The notes below the pieces were generated by a model. It was not told where the DNA came from. It searched no databases and saw only the letters and a program-made list of their open reading frames with translations. Of a stretch of 64,000 nt of DNA, positions 15,219-24,751 are shown in pieces. Position numbers and translations under genes: made by a program. Every line of letters begins with the position of its first letter. Position 1 is the first letter of the stretch. This DNA comes from Flavobacterium chryseum (GTDB lineage Bacteria > Bacteroidota > Bacteroidia > Flavobacteriales > Flavobacteriaceae): NCBI RefSeq assembly GCF_004362015.1, contig NZ_SNWW01000009.1, positions 62,001 to 126,000 on the forward strand, written 5' to 3'.

Positions 15219-17009
15219 ATGGCAAGATACCAAGAAAATGATTTACCGAAAGCTAAATTAGACTCTAATTCACTTCAAAAAGCACTCCGAATTTTTAAAT
15301 ATGGTAAAAATCATAAATGGAAATTTTTTCTGGGCTTAATTTTTTTACTTTTAACCAGTGCCACTGCCCTCGCCTTTCCTAAATTAATGGGAATGCTTGT
15401 AGATTGTGTAACCAATAAAAACTTAAACAGGGCTAACGAAATAGCCGTTGCACTTATAGTAATACTAATGCTGCAGGCTGTTTTCTCTTTTTTCAGAATT
15501 TCTCTTTTTGTAAATTTTACTGAAAACTCGTTATCAAATATTCGTTTTGCATTGTATGAAAATTTGGTAAAACTTCCAATGTCTTTTTACTCTCAAAAAC
15601 GTGTAGGAGAACTTAATAGCCGAATCAGTGCTGATATTTCACAATTGCAAGACACATTTACAACGACAATTGCAGAGTTTTTGCGTCAATTTATTTTAAT
15701 TATTGGTGGTTTTGTTATTTTAGGAAACATTAGCCCAAAATTAACTTTAATGATGCTGGCAATTGTGCCAATCGTGGCCGTTGCAGCCGTAATTTTCGGA
15801 AGATTTATTCGTAAATACGGAAAAAAAACACAAGATAAAGTAGCCGAAAGCCAGGTAATTGTTGAAGAAACTTTACAGGGAATTAGTAATGTAAAAGCAT
15901 TTGCTAACGAATGGTACGAAATTCAGCGTTATAAAAACAAGATTAAAGAAATTGTAAAAATCGCTATAAAAGGCGGTCAGTACAGAGGTTATTTTGCTTC
16001 GTTTATAATTCTATGTCTTTTTGGATGTGTTGTTGCCGTAGTTTGGTACGGAATAACGTTAACCATTAAAGGTGAAGTTCAAGGTGTTGGGGATTTAATT
16101 TCCTTTGTTCTTTATACAACATTTATTGGTGCTTCTTTTGGAGGAATTGCTGAAATGTATGCCCAAATTCAAAAAGCGGTTGGAGCAACAGAACGTGTTT
16201 TTGAATTGTTAGAAGAAGTTCCGGAAGACATCAAAGCAAACCAAAAAACATCAGCTGTAGAAAAAATTAAAGGAATTGTAGCGTTCAATAATGTAGCTTT
16301 TAGTTACCCTTCCCGTAAGGAAGTTCAGGTTCTTAAAGATGTTAATTTCAAAGCCGATTTTGGTCAAAAAATTGCTATTGTTGGCCCGAGTGGCGCAGGA
16401 AAATCTACTATTTCTTCGTTATTATTACGTTTTTACGATATTACTTCGGGAGAAATCCTGGTTGATGGAAAAAACATCTATGATTACGACTTAGAAAATC
16501 TTCGTGGCAATATGAGTATTGTTCCTCAAGATGTTATTTTATTTGGAGGAACTATTAGAGAAAATATCGCATACGGAAAGCCAGACGCAACAAATGAAGA
16601 AATTATGCTGGCTGCTAAACAAGCAAACGCATTGAATTTTGTGGAAGGTTTTCCTGAAAAATTCGAAACTTTAGTGGGAGAACGCGGCGTGAAATTATCA
16701 GGTGGTCAGCGTCAGCGTATTGCTATTGCAAGAGCATTACTTAAAAATCCAAGTATTTTAATTTTGGATGAAGCAACATCATCATTAGATAGTGAAAGCG
16801 AAAAACTAGTTCAGGAAGCTTTAGAGGTATTAATGGAAGGAAGAACAAGCATTATCATTGCGCATCGCCTTTCAACCATTAGAAACGCAGATAAAATCCT
16901 AGTTCTAGATAACGGAAGAATTACTGAAGAAGGAACACATCAGGAATTAATAAACCTTGAAAACGGAATTTATAAAAACCTAAGCAACTTACAATTTAGT
17001 AATTCTTAA
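15219..17009 (+). CDS. ABC transporter, fused permease/ATPase (MsbA-like)
   Basis: A 596-residue half-transporter. The N-terminal six-helix exporter domain (about 30-325) is followed by an ATPase domain: Walker A GPSGAGKS near 389-396, Q loop in MSIVPQDVILFGG, signature LSGGQRQR near 493, Walker B ILILDEATS near 511-519, and the switch His in IIAHRLST. It works as a homodimer in the inner membrane; MsbA-type lipid or multidrug export is the usual annotation, but the substrate cannot be read from sequence. It is monocistronic, with a consensus promoter and a shared downstream terminator. Confidence 0.92.
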   Translation: MARYQENDLPKAKLDSNSLQKALRIFKYGKNHKWKFFLGLIFLLLTSATALAFPKLMGMLVDCVTNKNLNRANEIAVALIVILMLQAVFSFFRISLFVNFTENSLSNIRFALYENLVKLPMSFYSQKRVGELNSRISADISQLQDTFTTTIAEFLRQFILIIGGFVILGNISPKLTLMMLAIVPIVAVAAVIFGRFIRKYGKKTQDKVAESQVIVEETLQGISNVKAFANEWYEIQRYKNKIKEIVKIAIKGGQYRGYFASFIILCLFGCVVAVVWYGITLTIKGEVQGVGDLISFVLYTTFIGASFGGIAEMYAQIQKAVGATERVFELLEEVPEDIKANQKTSAVEKIKGIVAFNNVAFSYPSRKEVQVLKDVNFKADFGQKIAIVGPSGAGKSTISSLLLRFYDITSGEILVDGKNIYDYDLENLRGNMSIVPQDVILFGGTIRENIAYGKPDATNEEIMLAAKQANALNFVEGFPEKFETLVGERGVKLSGGQRQRIAIARALLKNPSILILDEATSSLDSESEKLVQEALEVLMEGRTSIIIAHRLSTIRNADKILVLDNGRITEEGTHQELINLENGIYKNLSNLQFSNS

Positions 17010-17047
17010 GGATCGAAATTTCAATTTTAAAAATACAAATTCCCAAA

Positions 17048-17082
17048 AAAAAAGTCCATTTGCAACGCAAATGGACTTTTTT
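17048..17082 (+). terminator. Bidirectional intrinsic terminator
   Basis: A 16-bp perfect stem with a 3-base loop (AAC) between A- and T-tracts, placed between the convergent ABC exporter and proline dehydrogenase genes. Confidence 0.9.
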
Positions 17083-17107
17083 GTAAAATCTAAAATCTAA
17101 ATCAAGA

Positions 17108-18277
17108 CTATTTTTCTTTTCTTCTTTTACGTTCTGCTTTTATCATAGACAATTCGCGGCTTGTTTGTCCGGCTACAGATGTATTTTCTTCAGCACGACG
17201 AATTAAGTATGGCATAACATCTCTAACAGGACCAAAAGGTAAATATTTAGCAACATTATAACCGTTTTCAGCCAGGTTATAACTAATATTATCACTCATT
17301 CCGTATAATTGTCCGAACCAAATTTTATTATCGTTGGTTGCAATTCCTTTTTCCTGCATCATTTTCATCAATTTGTATGAACTCAATTCGTTATGAGTTC
17401 CTGCAAAAATTGACATAATATCTAAGTGCTCTAACATATAATGTACTGCAGCATCATAATTAACATCAGTTGCTTCTTTAGAAACACAAATTGGCGAAAC
17501 ATAATTTTTCTCTTCCGCTCTTTTGTTTTCTTTTTCCATGTAAGCGCCACGAACCAATTTCATTCCAATAAAGAAACCTTCATTTTTAGCAGTCTCATGC
17601 AATTTTTTCAAATAATCCAAACGATCCCAACGGTACATTTGCAATGTATTAAAAACAATTGCTTTTTCTTTATTGTATTTACGCATCATTTCAGTAACTA
17701 AATCATCAGCAGCATCCTGCATCCAGCTTTCTTCACCATCAATTAATAATGCAACATCTTTTTTGTGAGCTTCGCTGCAAATTTTATCAAAACGGGCTAC
17801 AACTCTATTCCATTCTTCCTGCTCTGCCGGAGATAATGTCTGTTTTTCTCCCAGCTTTTCATATAATTCAAAACGTCCTAAACCAGTTGGTTTAAAAACC
17901 GCAAAAGGAATTGCTAAACGTTCTTTAGCAAATTCTACTGTTTTTAATGTCATTTCTAAAGCTGCATCAAATTGAGCCTCTTCTTCTTTTCCTTCAACTG
18001 AATAATCCAATACAGATGAAACGCCTTTAGTAAACATTTTATCTACAACTGTAATACAATCGTTTTCGTTGACACCACCACAAAAGTGATCAAATACTGT
18101 AGCACGAATAAGCCCTTCTACCGGAAGGTGTGCTTTGATGGCAAAATTAGTAACAGCAGTTCCAATACGAACTAAAGGTTCACTGTCAATCATTTTAAAA
18201 AGAAAATAAGCTCTATCAAGTTCAGTATCGCTTTTTAATGAGAATGCAACTTGAGTGTTATCGAATATTTTTTCCAT
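17108..18277 (-). CDS. Proline dehydrogenase
   Basis: A 389-residue monofunctional proline dehydrogenase (FAD-dependent, proline to pyrroline-5-carboxylate, membrane-associated respiratory entry). Family features: the barrel strands ALLIDGEESWMQ and IGMKLVRGAYMEKE, and the C-terminal substrate-binding motif YLIRRAEENTS (about 360-370) with the two conserved arginines. No P5C dehydrogenase domain follows, unlike fused PutA. A -7 element (TATCTTTG) sits on the minus strand at 18302-18295, just upstream of the start. Confidence 0.92.
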   Translation of the reverse strand: MEKIFDNTQVAFSLKSDTELDRAYFLFKMIDSEPLVRIGTAVTNFAIKAHLPVEGLIRATVFDHFCGGVNENDCITVVDKMFTKGVSSVLDYSVEGKEEEAQFDAALEMTLKTVEFAKERLAIPFAVFKPTGLGRFELYEKLGEKQTLSPAEQEEWNRVVARFDKICSEAHKKDVALLIDGEESWMQDAADDLVTEMMRKYNKEKAIVFNTLQMYRWDRLDYLKKLHETAKNEGFFIGMKLVRGAYMEKENKRAEEKNYVSPICVSKEATDVNYDAAVHYMLEHLDIMSIFAGTHNELSSYKLMKMMQEKGIATNDNKIWFGQLYGMSDNISYNLAENGYNVAKYLPFGPVRDVMPYLIRRAEENTSVAGQTSRELSMIKAERKRRKEK

Positions 18278-18411
18278 TAAGTTTAGTTTTTGTGCAAAGA
18301 TATAGACTGTTTTGAATATTATTTACTTAAACGCATCATAATTTTTTATATCTTTAATCTCTTCAAAAATTTTTTATATTTAAAAAGTAGGATTTTACTT
18401 TAAATTTTGTG

Positions 18412-18419
18412 TATTTTTG
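18412..18419 (+). promoter_or_regulatory. -7 element of the O-antigen ligase gene
   Basis: TATTTTTG fits TAnnTTTG and lies 16 bases before the start codon at 18436. No clear -33 element. Confidence 0.45.
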
Positions 18420-18435
18420 CAAAAAATAAGATCTC

Positions 18436-20757
18436 ATGCATAATACGATTGAAAATATAATTAATGAAACGAAAGGAAAACAATCCATTCCAAACTTTGT
18501 TGTATTATCCTTTATAGTCTCACTTTTAGTAATTGACTTTTTTCCTTATTTTAAAAGTCTTGAAATTATCAATCCACAATTTTTATATTTATCAATAATA
18601 AATTTAATTGTAGGTATTTATTTTTATTTTAATTCAGATCGTATTTCTTTTGATGTTTTTCCTTTGTTTAAACTAAATTATGTCTTTAGAATCTATCTTT
18701 TATTTTTATTCTTCTGTGGAATTTCTTTTTTTTCTGCTAAAAACACATCACTTGTAGTAACTAAACTTACCGAAATAACAATTGTATTTTGCTTATTTAT
18801 AAATCTTTCCATTTTACTTAAAGACAAGATTAACGAGCTTTATAAAATTATTTTTTTAGTTTCTGTTGCTGCTTTTTTACAATCATGGCAACAGCTTTGT
18901 CATTTTGTAATTATACCAAGATTTGCTTCGATTACAGATCTTTTAACCAATATGAAAGGTAATACTGGTAACATAAATATTCTTGCAGCCAGTCTTACAA
19001 TCAAAGTTCCTTTTTTATTAATTGGTATTACTCACTTTACGAGTTATAAAAAATGGTTTTTGGTTGTTGTCTTATTCTCAGTGACTTCAGTAATCTTTTT
19101 AACAGGGGCAAGAACGCCATTAATTAATTTATTTTTAATATTTTCTGTCTACATTATTTATTTAGTACAAGATAATTCATTTAAAAAAGCTACTCTTACT
19201 AAAAGTTTATATCTAATTATTCCTGCTCTAACTGCAATTTTATTTTCAAATTCAATTTTTGAAAAGTCAAAAGACAAAAACAGATACGTTTCACTAGAAA
19301 ATAAAATTGGACGTATTAATGCAGAAGATGGATCATCAAAACTCCGATTAGCTTATTGGGGTAATGCAATAGAATTGAGCAAGAAAAATCCTGTTTTAGG
19401 TATAGGTTTAGGCAATTATCAGGTAGAATCTATTCCTTATGAAAAGGAAGCTGCTGATGATTTCGTTGTTTCACTTCATACACATAATGATTTTTTAGAA
19501 ATTGCTGCAGAAACCGGCATATTAAATGGGTTGATTTATCTTTCTTTATTTGTTTTTGTAGTAATTATTAATGTGAGAAACTTAGTAAAATCTATTGATA
19601 GAAATAAAAGAATACTGTCGTTACTAATATTAATGATGGTTATTGTATACGGGATCGATTCATCTCTTAACTTCCCGATGTATAGACCCACTATGCAGAT
19701 TTTCTTTGCTTTAATCCTTGCTTTTACGGTTGTTAATAATTCAATTTTAAATTCTCAGCCTGCGCAAAATAATGCTCGGAAAATTAAAATCGTCAGTGTC
19801 GTATTAATTGTCATTGCATCATTGACAAGTTATTCTGGTTATATAATTTATAAAGCTTCAAATCTTGAATATTTATTGTCAACTGATAACATTAATATGA
19901 ATTTGAAAGGAACTCTTACCGGCGATGAAGTGGTGGCTCGAATTCCTAAATACCCAAATACCCTTAGTACTTCTGAGTCATTTTATGAGTATGCCGCAAT
20001 TTATTACATACGTGAGAAAAACTATGAAAAAGCTTTTAAGTGTTTCTCGAAAGCTTCAAAAGTAAATCCGTATTCAGGAAGAATCGATTTTTATAAGCAG
20101 CTAATAGCCTCTAAGAGGGGAAATATTGATAGCGCCTATATCTATGCCAAAAGAGCATTTTATCTTCGTCCGAGAAATTACGATTTATATAAATCAGCAT
20201 CTTATTATGCCATGCAAAAAAAGGATACGCTGGAATTACTGAAGCAACATAAGATTTTTTCTCAATTTAGAAATGTTCCTGAGGCTTGGTCTGCTGTGGC
20301 TGCTACACTAGAAAGCAACGGCGCTGATCAAAAAAGAATAATTAATTTTCTAAATGAAGGATTAAAAAAAATGCCAAATGACAGCATTTTAACAAAACGA
20401 AAAAACACAATTTTAATTACAAATTATATTGTTGAAGGTCAAAATTTTGAGTCACAGGCAAAATCTGAAAAGGCGATTGAATCTTATATGAAAGCTTTAA
20501 AATTGGATTCAAAGAATGTGTATGTCCTGCAAAATGTTGGTTTCTATTATTTAAAAAAAGGTCAAAATAAAGAAGCAATAAGTTACCTTTTAGAAGCATT
20601 AAAATATCCGGGTTTATATGACGGAAAAACTGAATTCTTTTTAGGAATTTGCTACTTAAAGGTAAATGACAAAGCAAATGCCTGTAAATATTTTAATATA
20701 GCTAAAACCAAGAATTTTTCAAACGCAAATGGAATGATAATGCAAAGCTGTAAGTAA
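18436..20757 (+). CDS. O-antigen ligase/polymerase-like membrane protein with C-terminal TPRs
   Basis: A 773-residue protein. The N-terminal 480 residues contain roughly 11-12 hydrophobic helices, with a large external loop (about 285-365) holding the Wzy_C-type signature: RLAYWGNAIELSKKNPVLGIGLGNYQ and HTHNDFLEIAAETG. The C-terminal 270 residues form TPR-like helical repeats (EKAFKCFSKASKVNPYSG, EKAIESYMKALKLDSKN, KEAISYLLEALKYPG). This layout matches ligases that transfer glycan to lipid A core or protein (O-antigen ligase or O-oligosaccharyltransferase). Which of the two applies is undecided; no glycan-synthesis genes are adjacent. Confidence 0.82.
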   Translation: MHNTIENIINETKGKQSIPNFVVLSFIVSLLVIDFFPYFKSLEIINPQFLYLSIINLIVGIYFYFNSDRISFDVFPLFKLNYVFRIYLLFLFFCGISFFSAKNTSLVVTKLTEITIVFCLFINLSILLKDKINELYKIIFLVSVAAFLQSWQQLCHFVIIPRFASITDLLTNMKGNTGNINILAASLTIKVPFLLIGITHFTSYKKWFLVVVLFSVTSVIFLTGARTPLINLFLIFSVYIIYLVQDNSFKKATLTKSLYLIIPALTAILFSNSIFEKSKDKNRYVSLENKIGRINAEDGSSKLRLAYWGNAIELSKKNPVLGIGLGNYQVESIPYEKEAADDFVVSLHTHNDFLEIAAETGILNGLIYLSLFVFVVIINVRNLVKSIDRNKRILSLLILMMVIVYGIDSSLNFPMYRPTMQIFFALILAFTVVNNSILNSQPAQNNARKIKIVSVVLIVIASLTSYSGYIIYKASNLEYLLSTDNINMNLKGTLTGDEVVARIPKYPNTLSTSESFYEYAAIYYIREKNYEKAFKCFSKASKVNPYSGRIDFYKQLIASKRGNIDSAYIYAKRAFYLRPRNYDLYKSASYYAMQKKDTLELLKQHKIFSQFRNVPEAWSAVAATLESNGADQKRIINFLNEGLKKMPNDSILTKRKNTILITNYIVEGQNFESQAKSEKAIESYMKALKLDSKNVYVLQNVGFYYLKKGQNKEAISYLLEALKYPGLYDGKTEFFLGICYLKVNDKANACKYFNIAKTKNFSNANGMIMQSCK

Positions 20758-20898
20758 AAGATGGAAAGCCTTACATATTAATTGAAATGACACAAAATTA
20801 TTTTTTTTAGACATTATTTTTCTGCAAATAATAGACAAAATTTGAGCGTTATTTAGCTAAAAATCCCTTATTTTGCGCTTTCAATTAACCGAAGAATT

Positions 20899-21966
20899 AT
20901 GCAATCTATTCAAGCAAACAATTACCTCGTCCATTTTAACCAGAATGCCTACGAAGCTTTAAATAAACATTTAAAAGAAAATAAATACTCTAATTTGTTC
21001 ATTATAGTTGATAATGAAACTAATGAGTATTGTTTGCCGAAGTTTTTACCTTTACTTGAAACTGATTTAACGATAGAAATTATTGAATTTGAGTCAGGTG
21101 AAATAAATAAAAACATTGAGACTTGTATTGAAATCTGGAACGTCTTGACTGAACTTGGTGCCGACAGAAAATCTCTTGTAATTAACCTTGGCGGTGGCGT
21201 AGTAACAGATTTAGGCGGATTTGTAGCTTCAACTTTTAAACGTGGTGTTGATTTTATCAATATTCCTACTACCCTACTGTCTATGGTTGATGCCTCTGTT
21301 GGAGGAAAAACCGGTGTAGATTTAGGAAATCTTAAAAACCAAATTGGTGTAATTAATGTACCGCAAATGGTATTAATTGATACACAATATCTTGAAACTT
21401 TATCACAAAGTGAAATGCGTTCCGGCTTGGCAGAAATGCTAAAACACGGTTTAATATATGATACAGCATACTGGAAACAGTTTTTAGATTTAAAAGCTAT
21501 TGACTATGCTGATTTTGATGAATTGATTTTTCGTTCAGTTGAAATTAAAAATGATATTGTAATTCAGGACCCAACCGAGAAAAACATTCGTAAGGCATTG
21601 AATTTCGGACATACTTTAGGGCATGCGATAGAAAGTTACTTTTTAGAAAGTGATACTAAAACGACATTATTGCATGGAGAAGCAATTGCGATTGGAATGA
21701 TTTTGGAAAGTTATATCTCCTTGCATAAAAACTTAATTACAGCAGAAGAATATGCTGAAATTAAAACCACTATTAAAAGCATTTATGATGATGTTATTAT
21801 TGATGAAAATGACATCGAACCGATCTTGGAATTGCTTATTCATGACAAAAAAAATGAATATGGTTTAATTCAATTTGCATTAATTGAAGGAATCGGAAGA
21901 ATAAAAATTAACCAATCCGTTGAAAATAAATTGATTCTGAACGCGTTTCAAGATTATAAATCTTAA
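20899..21966 (+). CDS. aroB: 3-dehydroquinate synthase
   Basis: Second step of the shikimate pathway (DAHP to 3-dehydroquinate), NAD- and metal-dependent, cytosolic. The 355-residue protein shows the NAD-binding NLGGGVVTDLGGFVAST (about 95-111), the lid LLSMVDASVGGKTGVDLGNLKNQIG (about 129-153), and metal ligands in GLAEMLKHG (Glu), FGHTLGHAIE (His) and LLHGEAIAIGM (His). Length is standard. It stands between the O-antigen-ligase-like gene and the arginine decarboxylase region. Confidence 0.97.
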   Translation: MQSIQANNYLVHFNQNAYEALNKHLKENKYSNLFIIVDNETNEYCLPKFLPLLETDLTIEIIEFESGEINKNIETCIEIWNVLTELGADRKSLVINLGGGVVTDLGGFVASTFKRGVDFINIPTTLLSMVDASVGGKTGVDLGNLKNQIGVINVPQMVLIDTQYLETLSQSEMRSGLAEMLKHGLIYDTAYWKQFLDLKAIDYADFDELIFRSVEIKNDIVIQDPTEKNIRKALNFGHTLGHAIESYFLESDTKTTLLHGEAIAIGMILESYISLHKNLITAEEYAEIKTTIKSIYDDVIIDENDIEPILELLIHDKKNEYGLIQFALIEGIGRIKINQSVENKLILNAFQDYKS

Positions 21967-22011
21967 ACTTTTTTTAATCGAAACCATTTGCTTTAGGTAC
22001 ATATTATTTTT

Positions 22012-22019
22012 TACATTTG
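22012..22019 (+). promoter_or_regulatory. -7 element in front of a short ORF and the arginine decarboxylase gene
   Basis: TACATTTG matches TAnnTTTG; TTTG at 21987-21990 may be the -33 element (21-base spacing). The next ATG is only five bases downstream (22025). The promoter may start a leaderless mRNA for the short ORF, or give the decarboxylase gene a long leader of about 240 bases. Confidence 0.6.
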
Positions 22020-22024
22020 CCACA

Positions 22025-22204
22025 ATGAAAACAAACAACAAACAAAGACGCTTTAGTTCTTATAGAAACCGGCTCAATAGTTCCTTACTAAGAATGTTGA
22101 ATCGATTTTATAATAGTAAAAGTCCGTTTTGTTTTGATGTTTTTCAATGCTCAAAAGCAGAACACGAAAAACTGCAAATTGTATTTGCCAATATTAGAGT
22201 TTGA
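22025..22204 (+). CDS. Small basic protein, 59 residues (tentative)
   Basis: An ORF directly after a consensus -7 element, with an N-terminus rich in Lys/Arg/Asn (MKTNNKQRRFSSYRNR) and a more ordered C-terminus (KLQIVFANIRV). No family recognised. In its favour: promoter position and the otherwise unexplained 300-base gap. Against it: short length, and the sequence may simply be a leader of the decarboxylase mRNA. Confidence 0.35.
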   Translation: MKTNNKQRRFSSYRNRLNSSLLRMLNRFYNSKSPFCFDVFQCSKAEHEKLQIVFANIRV

Positions 22205-22266
22205 ATTTTAGATTTAGCATAAAATCACTAAATTTAATAATTGCAACTTATAATATTGAAAAATAA

Positions 22267-23670
22267 ATGAATACAAAATATTCTGACCTAATAAATCAAA
22301 CTTATTATTTTCCACAAGAGGAATTTAAATTAAATAAAGACAACTTACAATTTCACAATATCGATTTGATGAAATTAGTTGAGCAATATGGTACACCATT
22401 AAAATTTACTTACTTACCTCAAATTTCTGAAAATATCAATAAGGCAAAAGCCTGGTTCAGAAAATCAATGGAAAAAAATAAGTACGAAGCAAAGTATTAC
22501 TATTGTTACTGTACAAAAAGCTCTCATTTTGAATATATTATGAATGAAGCTTTCAAAAATAACATTCATATTGAAACATCATCGGCTTTTGATGTTAATA
22601 TAGTAGAGAATTTGTTAGAAAATGGTAAAATTAACAAAAGTACTTATGTTATTTGTAATGGTTTTAAAAGAGACGAATACATTAGCAATATTGCGAGATT
22701 AATTAATAACGGACATAGAAATGCTATTCCGATTATTGATAATTATGAAGAATTAGATTTGCTTCAGGCTGAAATAAAAGGAAAATTCAAAATTGGAATC
22801 CGTATTGCCGCTGAGGAAGAACCTAAATTTGAGTTTTATACTTCAAGATTAGGTATTGGATACAAAAATATTGTTTCGTTCTATAAAAAACAAATTCAGG
22901 AAAATGATAAGCTAGAGCTGAAAATGCTTCACTTCTTCATTAATACCGGAATAAATGATACAGCATATTACTGGAATGAGTTGGTAAAATGTATCAAAGT
23001 ATACATTGCGCTAAAAAAGGAATGCCCTACTCTTGATGGTTTGAACATTGGAGGCGGTTTTCCAATTAAAAACTCATTGGCTTTTGAATATGATTATCAA
23101 TATATGATTGATGAAATCATCAATCAGATTAAAATTGCATGTGACGAAGCAGAAGTAGATGTTCCAAACATTTTTACTGAATTTGGATCATTTACAGTAG
23201 GAGAAAGCGGTGGCGCTATCTATCAGATTTTGTATCAAAAACAACAAAATGACAGAGAAAAATGGAATATGATTGATTCTTCTTTCATCACCACTTTGCC
23301 GGATACCTGGGCGATAAACAAACGTTTTATCATGTTAGCGGTTAACCGTTGGAATGATACCTACGAGCGGGTTCTGTTAGGAGGTTTGACTTGTGATAGT
23401 GACGATTATTACAATTCCGAACAAAATATGAACGCCATTTATTTGCCTAAATACAGCAAAGAAAAGCCACTTTATATTGGTTTCTTTAATACAGGCGCTT
23501 ATCAGGAAACTATTGGGGGTTACGGAGGTCTGCACCACTGTTTGATTCCACAACCTAAACATATCCTAATAGATCGCGATGAGAATGGAATTTTAGCTAC
23601 TGAAGTTTTCTCAGAACAGCAAACTTCTGACGATGTATTGAAAATTTTAGGGTATACAAAAAAAGTATAA
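22267..23670 (+). CDS. Arginine decarboxylase-like PLP enzyme (fold III)
   Basis: A 467-residue alanine-racemase-fold decarboxylase. The barrel begins near residue 30; the presumed PLP lysine lies in CYCTKSSH (about 80-85). KIGIRIAAEEEP and the Gly-rich LNIGGGFPIKN (about 259-269) are cofactor-phosphate regions, and GGLTCDSDDYY (about 373-383) supplies the conserved Cys-Asp of the partner active site. It is shorter than enterobacterial SpeA but matches enzymes annotated as arginine decarboxylase in Flavobacteriia. Its product would be agmatine, which enters polyamine synthesis. The DHS-like gene follows 105 bases downstream. Confidence 0.82.
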   Translation: MNTKYSDLINQTYYFPQEEFKLNKDNLQFHNIDLMKLVEQYGTPLKFTYLPQISENINKAKAWFRKSMEKNKYEAKYYYCYCTKSSHFEYIMNEAFKNNIHIETSSAFDVNIVENLLENGKINKSTYVICNGFKRDEYISNIARLINNGHRNAIPIIDNYEELDLLQAEIKGKFKIGIRIAAEEEPKFEFYTSRLGIGYKNIVSFYKKQIQENDKLELKMLHFFINTGINDTAYYWNELVKCIKVYIALKKECPTLDGLNIGGGFPIKNSLAFEYDYQYMIDEIINQIKIACDEAEVDVPNIFTEFGSFTVGESGGAIYQILYQKQQNDREKWNMIDSSFITTLPDTWAINKRFIMLAVNRWNDTYERVLLGGLTCDSDDYYNSEQNMNAIYLPKYSKEKPLYIGFFNTGAYQETIGGYGGLHHCLIPQPKHILIDRDENGILATEVFSEQQTSDDVLKILGYTKKV

Positions 23671-23775
23671 AAAAAAACCTGCAAATTAAATGTTAATATC
23701 CATAAAATCATTAATTTGCAGTACCATCTAAAAGGTTAACTTTTAATTCAAAAAAAAACAAAAAAACAAGACAAA

Positions 23776-24744
23776 ATGAAAGGACCAATCAGTCAGTTTA
23801 TTGAAAAACATTATTTACACTTTAATTCTGCTTCTCTGGTTGATGCTGCAAAAGCGTATGAACAACAATTAGCAAATGGTGCCAAAATGATGGTAAGTAT
23901 GGCTGGCGCTATGAGTACAGCAGAAATTGGTAAAATATTTGCCGAAATAATTAGACAAGATAAAGTGCAAATTATTTCATGCACTGGAGCCAATCTAGAA
24001 GAAGACATCATGAACTTAGTTGCACACTCTCATTATGAAAGAGTGCCTAATTACCGTGATTTGACACCAGAAGATGAATGGGCTTTGCTGGAAAGAGGAT
24101 TAAATCGTGTTACTGACACTTGTATTCCTGAGCATGAAGCATTTCGTCGTTTACAAAAACATATTTACAAAATCTGGAAAGATGCTGATGATAAAGGTGA
24201 GCGTTATTTTCCTCATGAATTTATGTATAAAATGCTACTATCCGGCGTTTTAGAAGAATATTATGAAATAGATTTAAAAGATAGCTGGATGTATGCAGCT
24301 GCTGAGAAAAATTTACCTATTATTGTTCCGGGATGGGAAGATAGTACAATGGGAAATATCTTTGCATCATACGTAATCAAAGGAGACTTGAAAGCTTCTA
24401 CCATGAAATCAGGAATTGAGTATATGGTTTTCCTTTCAGATTGGTATCCAAAAAATAGCGCAAACGGAATTGGATTTTTCCAAATTGGTGGTGGTATTGC
24501 AGGAGATTTTCCTATTTGTGTGGTTCCAATGTTATATCAGGATATGGAAATGCATGATATTCCGTTTTGGTCTTATTTTTGCCAGATTTCAGATTCAACA
24601 ACCAGTTATGGTTCTTACTCTGGAGCAGTTCCAAACGAGAAGATCACTTGGGGTAAATTAGATATTAAAACCCCTAAATTTATTATTGAGTCGGATGCAA
24701 CAATTGTAGCGCCGTTAATTTTTGCTTACTTATTAGATTTATAG
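23776..24744 (+). CDS. Deoxyhypusine-synthase-like protein
   Basis: A 322-residue member of the deoxyhypusine synthase family, NAD-dependent aminobutyl transferases. The catalytic lysine that forms the enzyme-imine intermediate is conserved as Lys294 in ITWGKL, and NAD-binding segments such as IISCTGANLEEDIMN (about 57-71) are present. Bacteria lack eIF5A, so protein modification is unlikely. Bacterial relatives act in polyamine synthesis (homospermidine-synthase type), which fits its position after the arginine decarboxylase gene and before an Asp-rich protein gene (7-base gap). The exact reaction is inferred. Confidence 0.85.
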   Translation: MKGPISQFIEKHYLHFNSASLVDAAKAYEQQLANGAKMMVSMAGAMSTAEIGKIFAEIIRQDKVQIISCTGANLEEDIMNLVAHSHYERVPNYRDLTPEDEWALLERGLNRVTDTCIPEHEAFRRLQKHIYKIWKDADDKGERYFPHEFMYKMLLSGVLEEYYEIDLKDSWMYAAAEKNLPIIVPGWEDSTMGNIFASYVIKGDLKASTMKSGIEYMVFLSDWYPKNSANGIGFFQIGGGIAGDFPICVVPMLYQDMEMHDIPFWSYFCQISDSTTSYGSYSGAVPNEKITWGKLDIKTPKFIIESDATIVAPLIFAYLLDL

Positions 24745-24751
24745 GATATTT

